A stretch of DNA of 44,229 nt from RSA11 sp965652565 (lineage in GTDB: Bacteria; Actinomycetota; Thermoleophilia; Solirubrobacterales; 70-9): contig CBFGWL010000014.1 in NCBI GenBank assembly GCA_965652565.1, positions 1 to 44,229 on the forward strand, in the 5' to 3' direction. This document shows, piece by piece, positions 8,358 through 14,820 of this stretch. The notes beneath the pieces were generated by a model, which did not search any database, was not told the DNA's origin, and was given only the letters and a program-made list of their open reading frames with translations. How positions within the stretch are numbered: the stretch's first letter is position 1; every line of letters starts with the position of its first letter. A program made the position numbers and the translations under genes.

Positions 8358-8363
8358 ATGTTA
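8358..8363 (-). promoter_or_regulatory. -10 box, leaderless promoter of the 88-aa protein gene
   Basis: TAACAT on the minus strand, 6 bases before the ATG at 8351. Confidence 0.45.
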
Positions 8364-8379
8364 CGCCAGCACGCGCTGG

Positions 8380-9816
8380 TTAGTTACTCCGCGCGGCCGA
8401 CTCCGCCTCACGCCGCGCCGCGCGGGCCTTGGCGATCTCTGCGAGCTCGGCGATCGAAGCCTCGATCCCGCGGGCAATCGTGGCGACGTCCTCCATCGAG
8501 TCGTAGTCCGCGAGCAGCCCGAAGTTGATGCCGCCGTTGTAGGACATGATCGCGACGAAGAGCGCTTGGTTCGGGGGCAAGAAGCCGACCGGGAAGCAGT
8601 CCTGAAGCTCGTGGCCGAGGACGTAGAGCGGGATCTGGGGGCCCGGCACGTTGGTCACCGTGAGGTTGAAGATGCGCGTCGAGAAGTTGATGCGCGCGGC
8701 TTGGGCGAGCAGGGTGGGGGGAGCGAAGTCGTTGAAGCGCGTGATCATTTCAGCGCCCAGCGCCTGCTTTGAGGTCTTGATGTCCTCCATCGCCGCGCGC
8801 ACGACGTCGAGCCGAGCGGCGGGGTCATCGACGTAGACGGGCAGCGGCGCGCGCACGGCGACGATCTTGTTCCCCAGGTGCCCATGCTCGTCCTCGGCGC
8901 GGATCGAAACCGGCACCTGCGCGCGCACCTCGAGATGGTCCGTGCTCACCCCGCGCTCGTGGAGCCAGGTGCGCAAGGCCCCGGTCACCACGGCGAGCAC
9001 CACGTCGTTCACCGTGCCGCCGAGCACGTCCTTGATGCGCTTGAACTGGGCGAGATCGCCGCGCACCCACTCATAACGGCGGTGCGAGCCGATCTCGACG
9101 TTGAGGGGCAGCTTGGGGGCGGGGTTGGCGAGCGTCCAGGCCACCTCGCTGAGCGCCTCCGCCGCATCCCCCGCCTGGTCCAGCGCGGAGCGCGGGCTTT
9201 CGACCATGCGCAGCGCCCGGCGCGCGAAGCGCAGCGGGAGCTTCGCGACCGCGTCGGCTCCCTTCGTCGCCAGCTGTGCGGCGGAGGGCTCGGGCGCCGG
9301 TTCCCACTCGTGCTCGGCGGGCACCGGCTCCGGGTTCGGCTCCAGGTCGAAGAGGACCGTGGCGATGTCGACGCCCGAGACGCCGTCGACGAGAGCGTGG
9401 TGGGTCTTCGAGACGAGCGCGAAGCGATCGCGGGTGAGTCCCTGGACGAGCCACAGCTCCCAAAGCGGCTTCGTGCGATCCAGCTGCTGCGAGAAGACGC
9501 GGGCCGCCATGTTGCGCAGCTGCTCCTCCGAGCCGGGGCTGGGCAGCGCCGAGTGCCGGACGTGGTAGCGCAGGTTGAACGAACGGTCGTCGATCCAGAA
9601 CGCGCGGCCGGTCTGCGCCGGCGGGAACGCCAGCTTCTGGCGGAACCGCGGGACGAGGTGCAGCCGCGACTCGATGTGCGTGAGCAGATCGAGGTAGGCG
9701 GGGGGCGGGCCCTCGAAGACCAGGATCGCGCCGACGTGCATATGCGCCGAGGAGGACTCGTTCGTGAGGAACGAGTGATCCAGGGCGCTCAGCCGATCCA
9801 TGTGCCCCTGAGCCAC
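8380..9816 (-). CDS. wax ester synthase / diacylglycerol acyltransferase (WS/DGAT), 478 aa
   Basis: Acyl-CoA-dependent acyltransferase making triacylglycerol or wax esters at the membrane/lipid-body surface. The catalytic HHxxxDG motif is present as HHALVDG (His139, His140, Asp144), together with the N-terminal LSALDHSFL and the family signatures VNDVVLAVVTGALR and NVPGP near residue 390. The length is typical of the family (about 460-480). Two starts compete: GTG at 9816, 6 bases after a TAGGTT -10 box (leaderless), and ATG at 9801 with a close AGGGG; the protein core is the same. It is divergent from the M28 peptidase gene. Triacylglycerol storage is common in actinobacteria; the real acceptor alcohol is not predictable. 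Confidence 0.93.
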   Translation of the reverse strand: MAQGHMDRLSALDHSFLTNESSSAHMHVGAILVFEGPPPAYLDLLTHIESRLHLVPRFRQKLAFPPAQTGRAFWIDDRSFNLRYHVRHSALPSPGSEEQLRNMAARVFSQQLDRTKPLWELWLVQGLTRDRFALVSKTHHALVDGVSGVDIATVLFDLEPNPEPVPAEHEWEPAPEPSAAQLATKGADAVAKLPLRFARRALRMVESPRSALDQAGDAAEALSEVAWTLANPAPKLPLNVEIGSHRRYEWVRGDLAQFKRIKDVLGGTVNDVVLAVVTGALRTWLHERGVSTDHLEVRAQVPVSIRAEDEHGHLGNKIVAVRAPLPVYVDDPAARLDVVRAAMEDIKTSKQALGAEMITRFNDFAPPTLLAQAARINFSTRIFNLTVTNVPGPQIPLYVLGHELQDCFPVGFLPPNQALFVAIMSYNGGINFGLLADYDSMEDVATIARGIEASIAELAEIAKARAARREAESAARSN

Positions 9817-9822
9817 CCACGG

Positions 9823-9828
9823 AACCTA
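9823..9828 (-). promoter_or_regulatory. -10 box for the WS/DGAT gene
   Basis: TAGGTT on the minus strand, 6 bases before the GTG at 9816. Confidence 0.4.
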
Positions 9829-9869
9829 ACCGCAACCTGCTCCGGATACAACGGTCGACGCTCGCGGGT

Positions 9870-9875
9870 TAGCCT
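9870..9875 (+). promoter_or_regulatory. -10 box, leaderless promoter of the M28 lipoprotein gene
   Basis: TAGCCT followed by 8 bases and the ATG at 9884. It lies about 45 bases from the divergent WS/DGAT -10 box. Confidence 0.45.
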
Positions 9876-9883
9876 GGTCGCGC

Positions 9884-10816
9884 ATGGCGCTCGCTCGGCA
9901 CCGCATTCCCACCCGCGGGCTCGCCGTCCTGATCCTGGCCGCGGCGTTGACGCTCGCGGCCTGCGGCGGCGACGAGGAGCCCGCGGAGCGCGCTCAGGAT
10001 CGCTTCGACGCGCAGCGCGCGTTCGCTGATGTGGAGGCGCAGGTGGCGATCGGCCCCCGGCCCGCCGGCTCGCCCGCCAGCCGCGAGACGGTGGATTTCA
10101 TCGTCCGCAGCCTGCGCGAGGCGGGCGCCGATGGCGTGCGCGTTCAGCGCCCGCTGCGCAACGTAGTGGCCGAGATCCCCGGCTCGGAGCCTGGGGCGGT
10201 CGTCGTCGGCGCGCACCACGACACCAAGGACGGCATCCCCGGTTTCGTGGGCGCCAACGACGGTGCGAGCGGGGTGGCGGTCGTCCTCGAGCTCGCCCGC
10301 CGGTTCGCCGCGGAGGCGCCGCTCGAGGGGCCCTCGATCCACCTCGCCCTCTTCGACGCCGAGGAGCCCCGAGGCGACCGTGACTTCAGCTCCGACGGGG
10401 CGCGCGGCAGCCGCCAGTACGTGACCTACGCGCAGGAAGGCGGCAAGCAGGGCTCGCCCTCGCTCGGCGACATCCGGGCGATGGTCCTGTTCGACATGGT
10501 GGGCGACTGCGACCTGCAAATTCCGCGTGAGCAGAACTCCGACGAGCTTCTCTACGCGGAGTTCGCGAGCGCCGCGCGCGAGCTGCGCGGCTCGCCCGCG
10601 CCGTTCGAGGGCGAGGCCGGCGGCGTGCTCGACGACCACACGCCGTTCTTGGAGGCCGGCGTGCCCGCGGTTGATCTGATCGACTTCGCCTACGGGGCCG
10701 GCGATACCCCGGGATCCTGGTGGCACACCCCCGAGGACACGCTCGAGCGGGTGTGCGCCGAGGCTCTCGAGGCGGTGGGCGAACCGGCGGCCTTGGCGAT
10801 ACCGCGCCTGAGGTAG
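9884..10816 (+). CDS. M28-family zinc lipoprotein, glutaminyl-cyclase/aminopeptidase-like, 310 aa
   Basis: Lipid-anchored extracytoplasmic enzyme: signal peptide with lipobox LTLAAC, Cys27 being lipidated, followed by GGDEE. The M28 metal ligands are visible: His111 in GAHHDT, Asp126 in GANDGASG, Glu160/Glu161 in DAEEP, the Asp of LFDMVGDCDL, and the last His in WWHTPEDT. The stretch DDHTPFLEAGVPAVDLIDF followed by WWHTPEDT resembles secreted glutaminyl cyclases of the same fold more than classic aminopeptidases, so either peptide release or N-terminal pyroglutamate formation is possible. It is followed after 25 bases by ispH, which has its own promoter. Confidence 0.82.
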   Translation: MALARHRIPTRGLAVLILAAALTLAACGGDEEPAERAQDRFDAQRAFADVEAQVAIGPRPAGSPASRETVDFIVRSLREAGADGVRVQRPLRNVVAEIPGSEPGAVVVGAHHDTKDGIPGFVGANDGASGVAVVLELARRFAAEAPLEGPSIHLALFDAEEPRGDRDFSSDGARGSRQYVTYAQEGGKQGSPSLGDIRAMVLFDMVGDCDLQIPREQNSDELLYAEFASAARELRGSPAPFEGEAGGVLDDHTPFLEAGVPAVDLIDFAYGAGDTPGSWWHTPEDTLERVCAEALEAVGEPAALAIPRLR

Positions 10817-10828
10817 GGGCGGAGCCTC

Positions 10829-10834
10829 TACCCT
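10829..10834 (+). promoter_or_regulatory. -10 box, leaderless promoter of ispH
   Basis: TACCCT followed by 7 bases and the GTG at 10842. This decides between that codon and the upstream in-frame GTG at 10836. Confidence 0.45.
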
Positions 10835-10841
10835 TGTGGAG

Positions 10842-11828
10842 GTGAGCGCGACTCAGCTACACGCGCCGCGGCGCGTCAGGCTCGCTGCCCCCCGTGGCTA
10901 TTGCGCGGGCGTCGACCGAGCCGTCCAGACCGTGGAGAAGGCCCTCGAGATGTACGGGGCGCCCGTTTACGTGCGCAAGGAGATCGTGCACAACAAGCAC
11001 GTCGTCGAGCAGCTCGCCGAGCGCGGCGCGATCTTCGTCGATCAGGAGACCGAGGTCCCCGAGGGCGAGCTCGTGGTCTTCTCCGCCCACGGCGTCGCGC
11101 CCGCGGTCCATCGCAATGCGGAGGCGCGGCAGCTGCGGACCATCGACGCGACGTGCCCGCTCGTCACGAAGGTCCACGTCGAGGCGCGCAAGTTCGCCGA
11201 GCAGGGCTACACGATCGTCCTCATCGGCCACGCCGGCCACGAGGAGGTCGAGGGCACGATGGGCGAGGCGCCGGACTCGATCGTGCTGGTCGAGACCGTC
11301 GAGGACGTCGACGCGCTCGAGTTCCCCGAGGGCACCAAACTCGCGTTCATCACGCAGACGACGCTCTCCGTGGACGAGACGGCGGGGATCATCGCCCGCC
11401 TGCGCGAGCGCTTCCCGGGCATCCACAGCCCGAAGTCGGACGACATCTGTTACGCGACCACCAACCGGCAGATCGCCGTCAAGCAGCTCGCCCGCGAGTG
11501 CGACCTCGTGCTGGTGATCGGCTCCACGAACTCTTCCAACTCCAACCGGCTCGTCGAGGTCGCTCGCGAGCACGGCGCGGAGTCCCATCTGATCGACAAC
11601 GCTTCGCAGGTCCGCGAGGAGTGGCTGGCGGGCGTGGACACCGTCGGCATCACCTCGGGCGCGAGCGCTCCCGAGGAGCTCGTCTCCGAACTCGTGGAGT
11701 TCTTCCGCGCCCGGGGCGCGGACGACGTTTCGGAGCTGCGCACCGTCGACGAGGACGTGCGGTTCATGCTCCCGAAGAAGATCCGCACCGAGCTCGCGGC
11801 GCGCGCCGAGCGCGCGGCCAGCGCCTGA
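10842..11828 (+). CDS. ispH: 4-hydroxy-3-methylbut-2-enyl diphosphate reductase (IspH/LytB), 328 aa
   Basis: Last enzyme of the MEP isoprenoid pathway, reducing HMBPP to IPP and DMAPP with a [4Fe-4S] cluster. The three cluster cysteines are visible in PRGYCAGVDRAV, DATCPLVTKVH and DDICYATTNRQ. The substrate-binding His of AHGVAP and GHAGHEEVEGT and the conserved SSNSNRL and ITSGASAPEELV segments are also present. The length is normal for the family. GTG at 10842 is chosen from the -10 spacing; GTG at 10836 would add two residues. The Fe-S dependence ties it to the SUF system in this window. Monocistronic. Confidence 0.96.
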   Translation: MSATQLHAPRRVRLAAPRGYCAGVDRAVQTVEKALEMYGAPVYVRKEIVHNKHVVEQLAERGAIFVDQETEVPEGELVVFSAHGVAPAVHRNAEARQLRTIDATCPLVTKVHVEARKFAEQGYTIVLIGHAGHEEVEGTMGEAPDSIVLVETVEDVDALEFPEGTKLAFITQTTLSVDETAGIIARLRERFPGIHSPKSDDICYATTNRQIAVKQLARECDLVLVIGSTNSSNSNRLVEVAREHGAESHLIDNASQVREEWLAGVDTVGITSGASAPEELVSELVEFFRARGADDVSELRTVDEDVRFMLPKKIRTELAARAERAASA

Positions 11829-11867
11829 AGCCCGAGCGGCTTTCGCCGTGAACGGGCCCGCGCGCCG

Positions 11868-12692
11868 CTACGGCACGCCGGGCGCGAAGCTGATCGCCCA
11901 GACGCGCACGTCGCCGCCGGCGGTGAGCCGCAGGTTGTGCGGTTCGTGGCGCGGATGCTCGGCGACCGGTAGCAGAGCGGCCTCCGTGAGCGGCACGTCG
12001 CGCGGCTGCTCGCGGTCGAGCTGCGCGCGCAGCCAGCCCTCGCCCTCGGCGACCACGAAGCAGGCGCCGGCCTCGTAGCCGAGCTCGATCGCATCGTCGC
12101 TTCCGGTGGGCGTCCAGGGCTCCCCAGGCGAGCCTCCGGGAAAGACTTCCTGCGTGGGCGGGGCGACGAGCGCGCCGGGCTCGTCCGCGGGGCGGATCGG
12201 GGCCATGGGGTCGGGGAGCGAGAGGGTGACGTCCTCGCTCAGCAGCGCCTCCTGGATCGCCTCCTCGGTGGCGCGGTACTCGCCCTCGCCGAAGTGCGCC
12301 CAAGCGAGCGCGCCGCCGCGCCCCCAGAGGAACAGCGACGGCCAGCCCTCGCAGCCGTAGTCGTGCCAGATCAGGTACTTCGAGTCGTCGGCGACGGGGT
12401 GCGTGATCCCCAGCGCGGCGATGCCCGCGTCGAGCGCGCCGCGCTCCGCCGTGAAGCGGAACCGGGGGGAGTGGATCGCGAGCACGCGCAGGCCGTGCGG
12501 CTCGTAGCGCCGGCGCCATTCGAGGATGTAGGGCAGCGCCCGCACGCTGTTGAGCTGGGCGAAGTCCAGGAAGTGCACGAGCACGGGGCCGGTGGCGGTG
12601 AGCTCCGCCATGACCGGCGGCTCGGGGGAGTTGAGCCAGCGGATGCGACCCGGAAATTCGGGCGCGGCGATGTCGGGACGCTGGGGTCGCAC
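11868..12692 (-). CDS. DipZ/TlpA-like thioredoxin-fold protein lacking the redox cysteines, 274 aa
   Basis: The N-terminal 165 residues follow the DipZ/TlpA-like thioredoxin pattern closely: PEFPGRIRWLNS, VLVHFLDFAQLNSVRALPYI, YEPHGLRVLAIHSPRF, LGITHPVADDSKYLIWHDYG, WPSLFLWGRGG. Where the family has CxNC, this protein has Gln46-Leu-Asn-Ser49, so it cannot do dithiol chemistry. Residues about 190-274 match the position of the beta-sandwich that follows the thioredoxin domain in DipZ proteins. No signal peptide is evident. GTG at 12692 lies 8 bases after a TAGGCT -10 box; in-frame sequence further upstream overlaps the divergent CADD-like gene and is a shadow. A binding or scaffold role is inferred; the partner is unknown. 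Confidence 0.8.
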   Translation of the reverse strand: MRPQRPDIAAPEFPGRIRWLNSPEPPVMAELTATGPVLVHFLDFAQLNSVRALPYILEWRRRYEPHGLRVLAIHSPRFRFTAERGALDAGIAALGITHPVADDSKYLIWHDYGCEGWPSLFLWGRGGALAWAHFGEGEYRATEEAIQEALLSEDVTLSLPDPMAPIRPADEPGALVAPPTQEVFPGGSPGEPWTPTGSDDAIELGYEAGACFVVAEGEGWLRAQLDREQPRDVPLTEAALLPVAEHPRHEPHNLRLTAGGDVRVWAISFAPGVP

Positions 12693-12700
12693 GGCTCGTG

Positions 12701-12706
12701 AGCCTA
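12701..12706 (-). promoter_or_regulatory. -10 box, leaderless promoter of the thioredoxin-like gene
   Basis: TAGGCT on the minus strand, 8 bases before the GTG at 12692. Confidence 0.45.
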
Positions 12707-12802
12707 CCCCGACCCGTGATCGACCTCCCTGGTCGGGGCGACCGGAAAACGACGTCACCGGGCTCGCGCGGACGGGTGCGCGCGCAGGCCGTTTTGGACC
12801 CG

Positions 12803-12830
12803 TTGACGGGACGGCGCGCGGCGGTATGCT
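12803..12830 (+). promoter_or_regulatory. sigma-70-type promoter of the CADD-like gene
   Basis: TTGACG (12803-12808), a 16-base spacer, then TATGCT (12825-12830). This is one of the few places in the window with a recognisable -35. A leader of about 30 bases carries AGGAGGAG before the TTG start at 12867. Confidence 0.55.
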
Positions 12831-12866
12831 GGCGGCCCGCCCAATCCCCACAGGAGGAGCATCAAC

Positions 12867-13475
12867 TTGACCGACAGGATCTGGGAGCGCATCGAGGAGG
12901 CGCGCCGTCGCCACGACGTGCTTCAGCATCCCTTCTACCAGCGCTGGTCCGAGGGCAAGCTGACCACCGAGGAGCTCGCCCGCTACTCCGGCCAGTACCG
13001 GCACGCCGTCGAGGCGATCGCGACGATGAGCGACACCGCGGCGCACGCCCTGCCCGAGCGCTCCGACCTGCGCACGCACGCCGCCGAGGAGCGGGGTCAC
13101 GTCCGCCTTTGGGACGGGTTCGTCGAGGCCGTGGGGGGCGAAACCGACGCGGCGCCCACGCCAGAGACCGCCGATTGCGTGGCCACATGGACGGCAGAGG
13201 GCGACGTCCTCGAGACGCTCGCGCGGCTCTACGCCGTCGAGGTCGCCCAGCCGGAGATCTCGAAGACCAAGCGCGAGGGCCTGCTCGAGCGCTACGGGTT
13301 CACCGACGGCGCCGGCACCGCGTACTTCAAGATCCACCAGGCCCGTGACGTCGAGCACGCGGCGGAGGTGCGCGAGCTGATCAGCGAGCTCGCACAGGAC
13401 GGCGACGAGGACCGCATCGTGGCCGCCGCCGAGTCCGCTTACGCCGCGAACTGGCGCCTCCTCGACGGCGTCTAG
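12867..13475 (+). CDS. CADD/PqqC-like haem-oxygenase-fold metalloenzyme (putative 4-aminobenzoate synthase), 202 aa
   Basis: All-helical protein of the TenA/PqqC/haem-oxygenase-like diiron superfamily, closest in pattern to chlamydial CADD, which makes 4-aminobenzoate for folate from one of its own tyrosines. Markers: HPFYQRW, LARYSGQYRHAV, AAEERGHVRLW, LYAVEVAQPEISKTK, and FKIHQARDVEH. Candidate metal ligands Glu74, His78, Glu125, His157, Asp161 and His164 keep the spacing I recall for CADD (Glu142/His174/Asp178/His181 with a constant offset of 17). Tyr24, Tyr40 and Lys135 fall where CADD has Tyr27, Tyr43 and Lys152. Start TTG at 12867 with a strong AGGAGGAG about 10 bases upstream. A TenA-type or other oxidase role is the alternative. 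The next small ORF is in the same frame. Confidence 0.8.
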   Translation: MTDRIWERIEEARRRHDVLQHPFYQRWSEGKLTTEELARYSGQYRHAVEAIATMSDTAAHALPERSDLRTHAAEERGHVRLWDGFVEAVGGETDAAPTPETADCVATWTAEGDVLETLARLYAVEVAQPEISKTKREGLLERYGFTDGAGTAYFKIHQARDVEHAAEVRELISELAQDGDEDRIVAAAESAYAANWRLLDGV

Positions 13476-13484
13476 ATCGGCAGC

Positions 13485-13637
13485 TTGTCGCGCGGCGACC
13501 GTTTGATCGCGATCGCCCTGGGCATCGCCCTGGGCATCGCGATCGTCGCCGTGTTCGTGTTCGTCTTCAGCGAGGAGACGGTCGACGCGCCGTCGCTCGA
13601 CCGCGACCAACCCCGCGAGCAGCCCGCCGAGCCCTAG
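13485..13637 (+). CDS. small single-pass membrane protein, 50 aa (or readthrough tail)
   Basis: Reads LSRGDRLIAIALGIALGIAI then VAVFVFVFSEETVDAPS and a Pro/Glu/Asp-rich end: one hydrophobic helix from about residue 7 to 28 with a positive N-side and an acidic outside tail. It is in the same frame as the upstream CADD-like gene, separated by TAG and three codons, and the only start near is TTG at 13485 without a clear ribosome binding site. A 12-base tandem repeat (ATCGCCCTGGGC twice) codes for IALGIALG. It is either a coupled small protein or a C-terminal membrane tail made by stop-codon readthrough. Confidence 0.5.
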   Translation: MSRGDRLIAIALGIALGIAIVAVFVFVFSEETVDAPSLDRDQPREQPAEP

Positions 13638-13669
13638 CCGCGGACGGCGGCCAAAGCCCGCTCCTGTCC

Positions 13670-13675
13670 TAGAGT
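13670..13675 (+). promoter_or_regulatory. -10 box of the 197-aa membrane protein gene
   Basis: TAGAGT followed by 10 bases and the ATG at 13686; predicted leader of about 3 bases. Confidence 0.4.
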
Positions 13676-13685
13676 TGACGGGAGT

Positions 13686-14279
13686 ATGAGAGCCAGCCAG
13701 TCAACTGACGCGCGCTTCGTCGCGCTGCTCGCGCTCGGCGCGCTCGCTCTGCATCAGCTGCGTTACGCGCTCGCCCATGGCGCGGACGCGAGCGCTGCGC
13801 TGGAGCGCGAGGGCCACGCGTACCTGGAGCTTGCGATCGGGCCGGTCCTCACGCTCGCGCTGGCGGCGATCGTCGTCTCACTGATCCGCCGCGCGTGGAC
13901 GCCCGCGCGCCTCAGCGCGCCGAGCCCCCTGCGCATGTTCGCAGCGAACACCGTGGCGCTGCTCGCCGTTTTCTCGGTGCAGGAGCTCGCCGAGGGCTTC
14001 CTATTCGCGGGCCACGCGAGCGGGCTGGCCGCGATCCTCGGCGGCGGGGGTTGGCTCGCCCTGCCGCTCGCCGCCGCGATCGGCGCGCTGCTGACCGCGG
14101 CGAGCCTGCTTCTGAGCCGCGCCGATGGGGTCCTCGCGGAGCTCATCGAGAACGCCCGGTCCCTCGGACGCGCGCCCCGCGCCACGCGTCGCACCGGCAC
14201 GGCGCTCCCCGCCCACGGTCCCGACTTCGTCCTCTGTTTCGGTTTCGCCCGCCGCCCACCGCCCGTCGCGGCGAGCTGA
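13686..14279 (+). CDS. hypothetical membrane protein, 197 aa
   Basis: Not recognised. Four hydrophobic helices at about residues 11-30, 44-68, 82-110 and 115-145, then a basic Arg/Pro-rich cytoplasmic tail (RAPRATRRTG ... FARRPPPVAAS). Its closeness to the cupredoxin-like gene and the polytopic membrane protein gene on the same strand (67 bases to the next start) suggests a shared membrane or metal-related task, but nothing in the sequence fixes a function. ATG at 13686 fits both a GGGAG site and the near-leaderless -10 spacing. Confidence 0.7.
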   Translation: MRASQSTDARFVALLALGALALHQLRYALAHGADASAALEREGHAYLELAIGPVLTLALAAIVVSLIRRAWTPARLSAPSPLRMFAANTVALLAVFSVQELAEGFLFAGHASGLAAILGGGGWLALPLAAAIGALLTAASLLLSRADGVLAELIENARSLGRAPRATRRTGTALPAHGPDFVLCFGFARRPPPVAAS

Positions 14280-14346
14280 GCGAGAACCGTAGATCCAGCC
14301 GCCCCCAGCGGCGGCGCGCCCCCACCGGGGCGGAAAGGAGAACGAC

Positions 14347-14820
14347 TTGAATTCGAACAAGACAGGAGCGCTGATCGCGCTCGCGGGCCTGGCGGTAGCC
14401 GTCGTGCTCTTCTTCGTGTTGAGTGGCGACGACGGTGACGACGGGTCCGACACGACAACCCAAGCGACGACGCCCGCGGCCGAGCAGGCCGTGCCGGAGG
14501 CAGACGACGGCGCTCAAGGGGACGCCAAGCCCAAGCAGAAGCCCAAGCCGCAGAAGCCCGAGCTCCCGACGCTGAAGATCCGCAACGGCGAGCCCGTCGG
14601 CGGCCCGGCTGAGTTCGAGTTCGACAGCGGCGGGCGCATCGAGTTCCTGATCGACGCCGACGCCGAGGACGAGCTCCATTTCCACGGCTACGACGAGTAC
14701 ATCGACGTCGGGCCTGGGAAGCCGACCAAGGTGAACATCAAGGCGACGATCGAGGGCATCTTCGAGCTGGAGTCGCACTCCACCGGCGCCCTGCTCGCCA
14801 AGGTCTCGGTAGTCCCGTGA
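14347..14820 (+). CDS. membrane-anchored cupredoxin-like protein, 157 aa
   Basis: An N-terminal signal anchor (about residues 7-26) is followed by a disordered Asp/Thr/Pro/Lys linker (27-75) and a small beta-sandwich (76-157) of the cupredoxin/EfeO type: FEFDSGGRIEFLIDADAEDELHFHGYDEY ... GIFELESHSTGALLAKVSV, given here in parts. The histidines of ELHFHGY and ELESH could hold copper, but the usual Cys of blue copper proteins is absent. The start is TTG at 14347 with AAAGGAG 7 bases upstream. Its stop overlaps the start of the next gene (GTGA), so the two are translated together. Confidence 0.75.
   Translation: MNSNKTGALIALAGLAVAVVLFFVLSGDDGDDGSDTTTQATTPAAEQAVPEADDGAQGDAKPKQKPKPQKPELPTLKIRNGEPVGGPAEFEFDSGGRIEFLIDADAEDELHFHGYDEYIDVGPGKPTKVNIKATIEGIFELESHSTGALLAKVSVVP

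Noticed and set aside
12693..13610. Extension of the thioredoxin-like frame leftward-strand to 13610 (580 codons in total)
   Set aside because: The extension is antisense to the CADD-like gene, has low-complexity composition, and a good -10 box supports a start at 12692.
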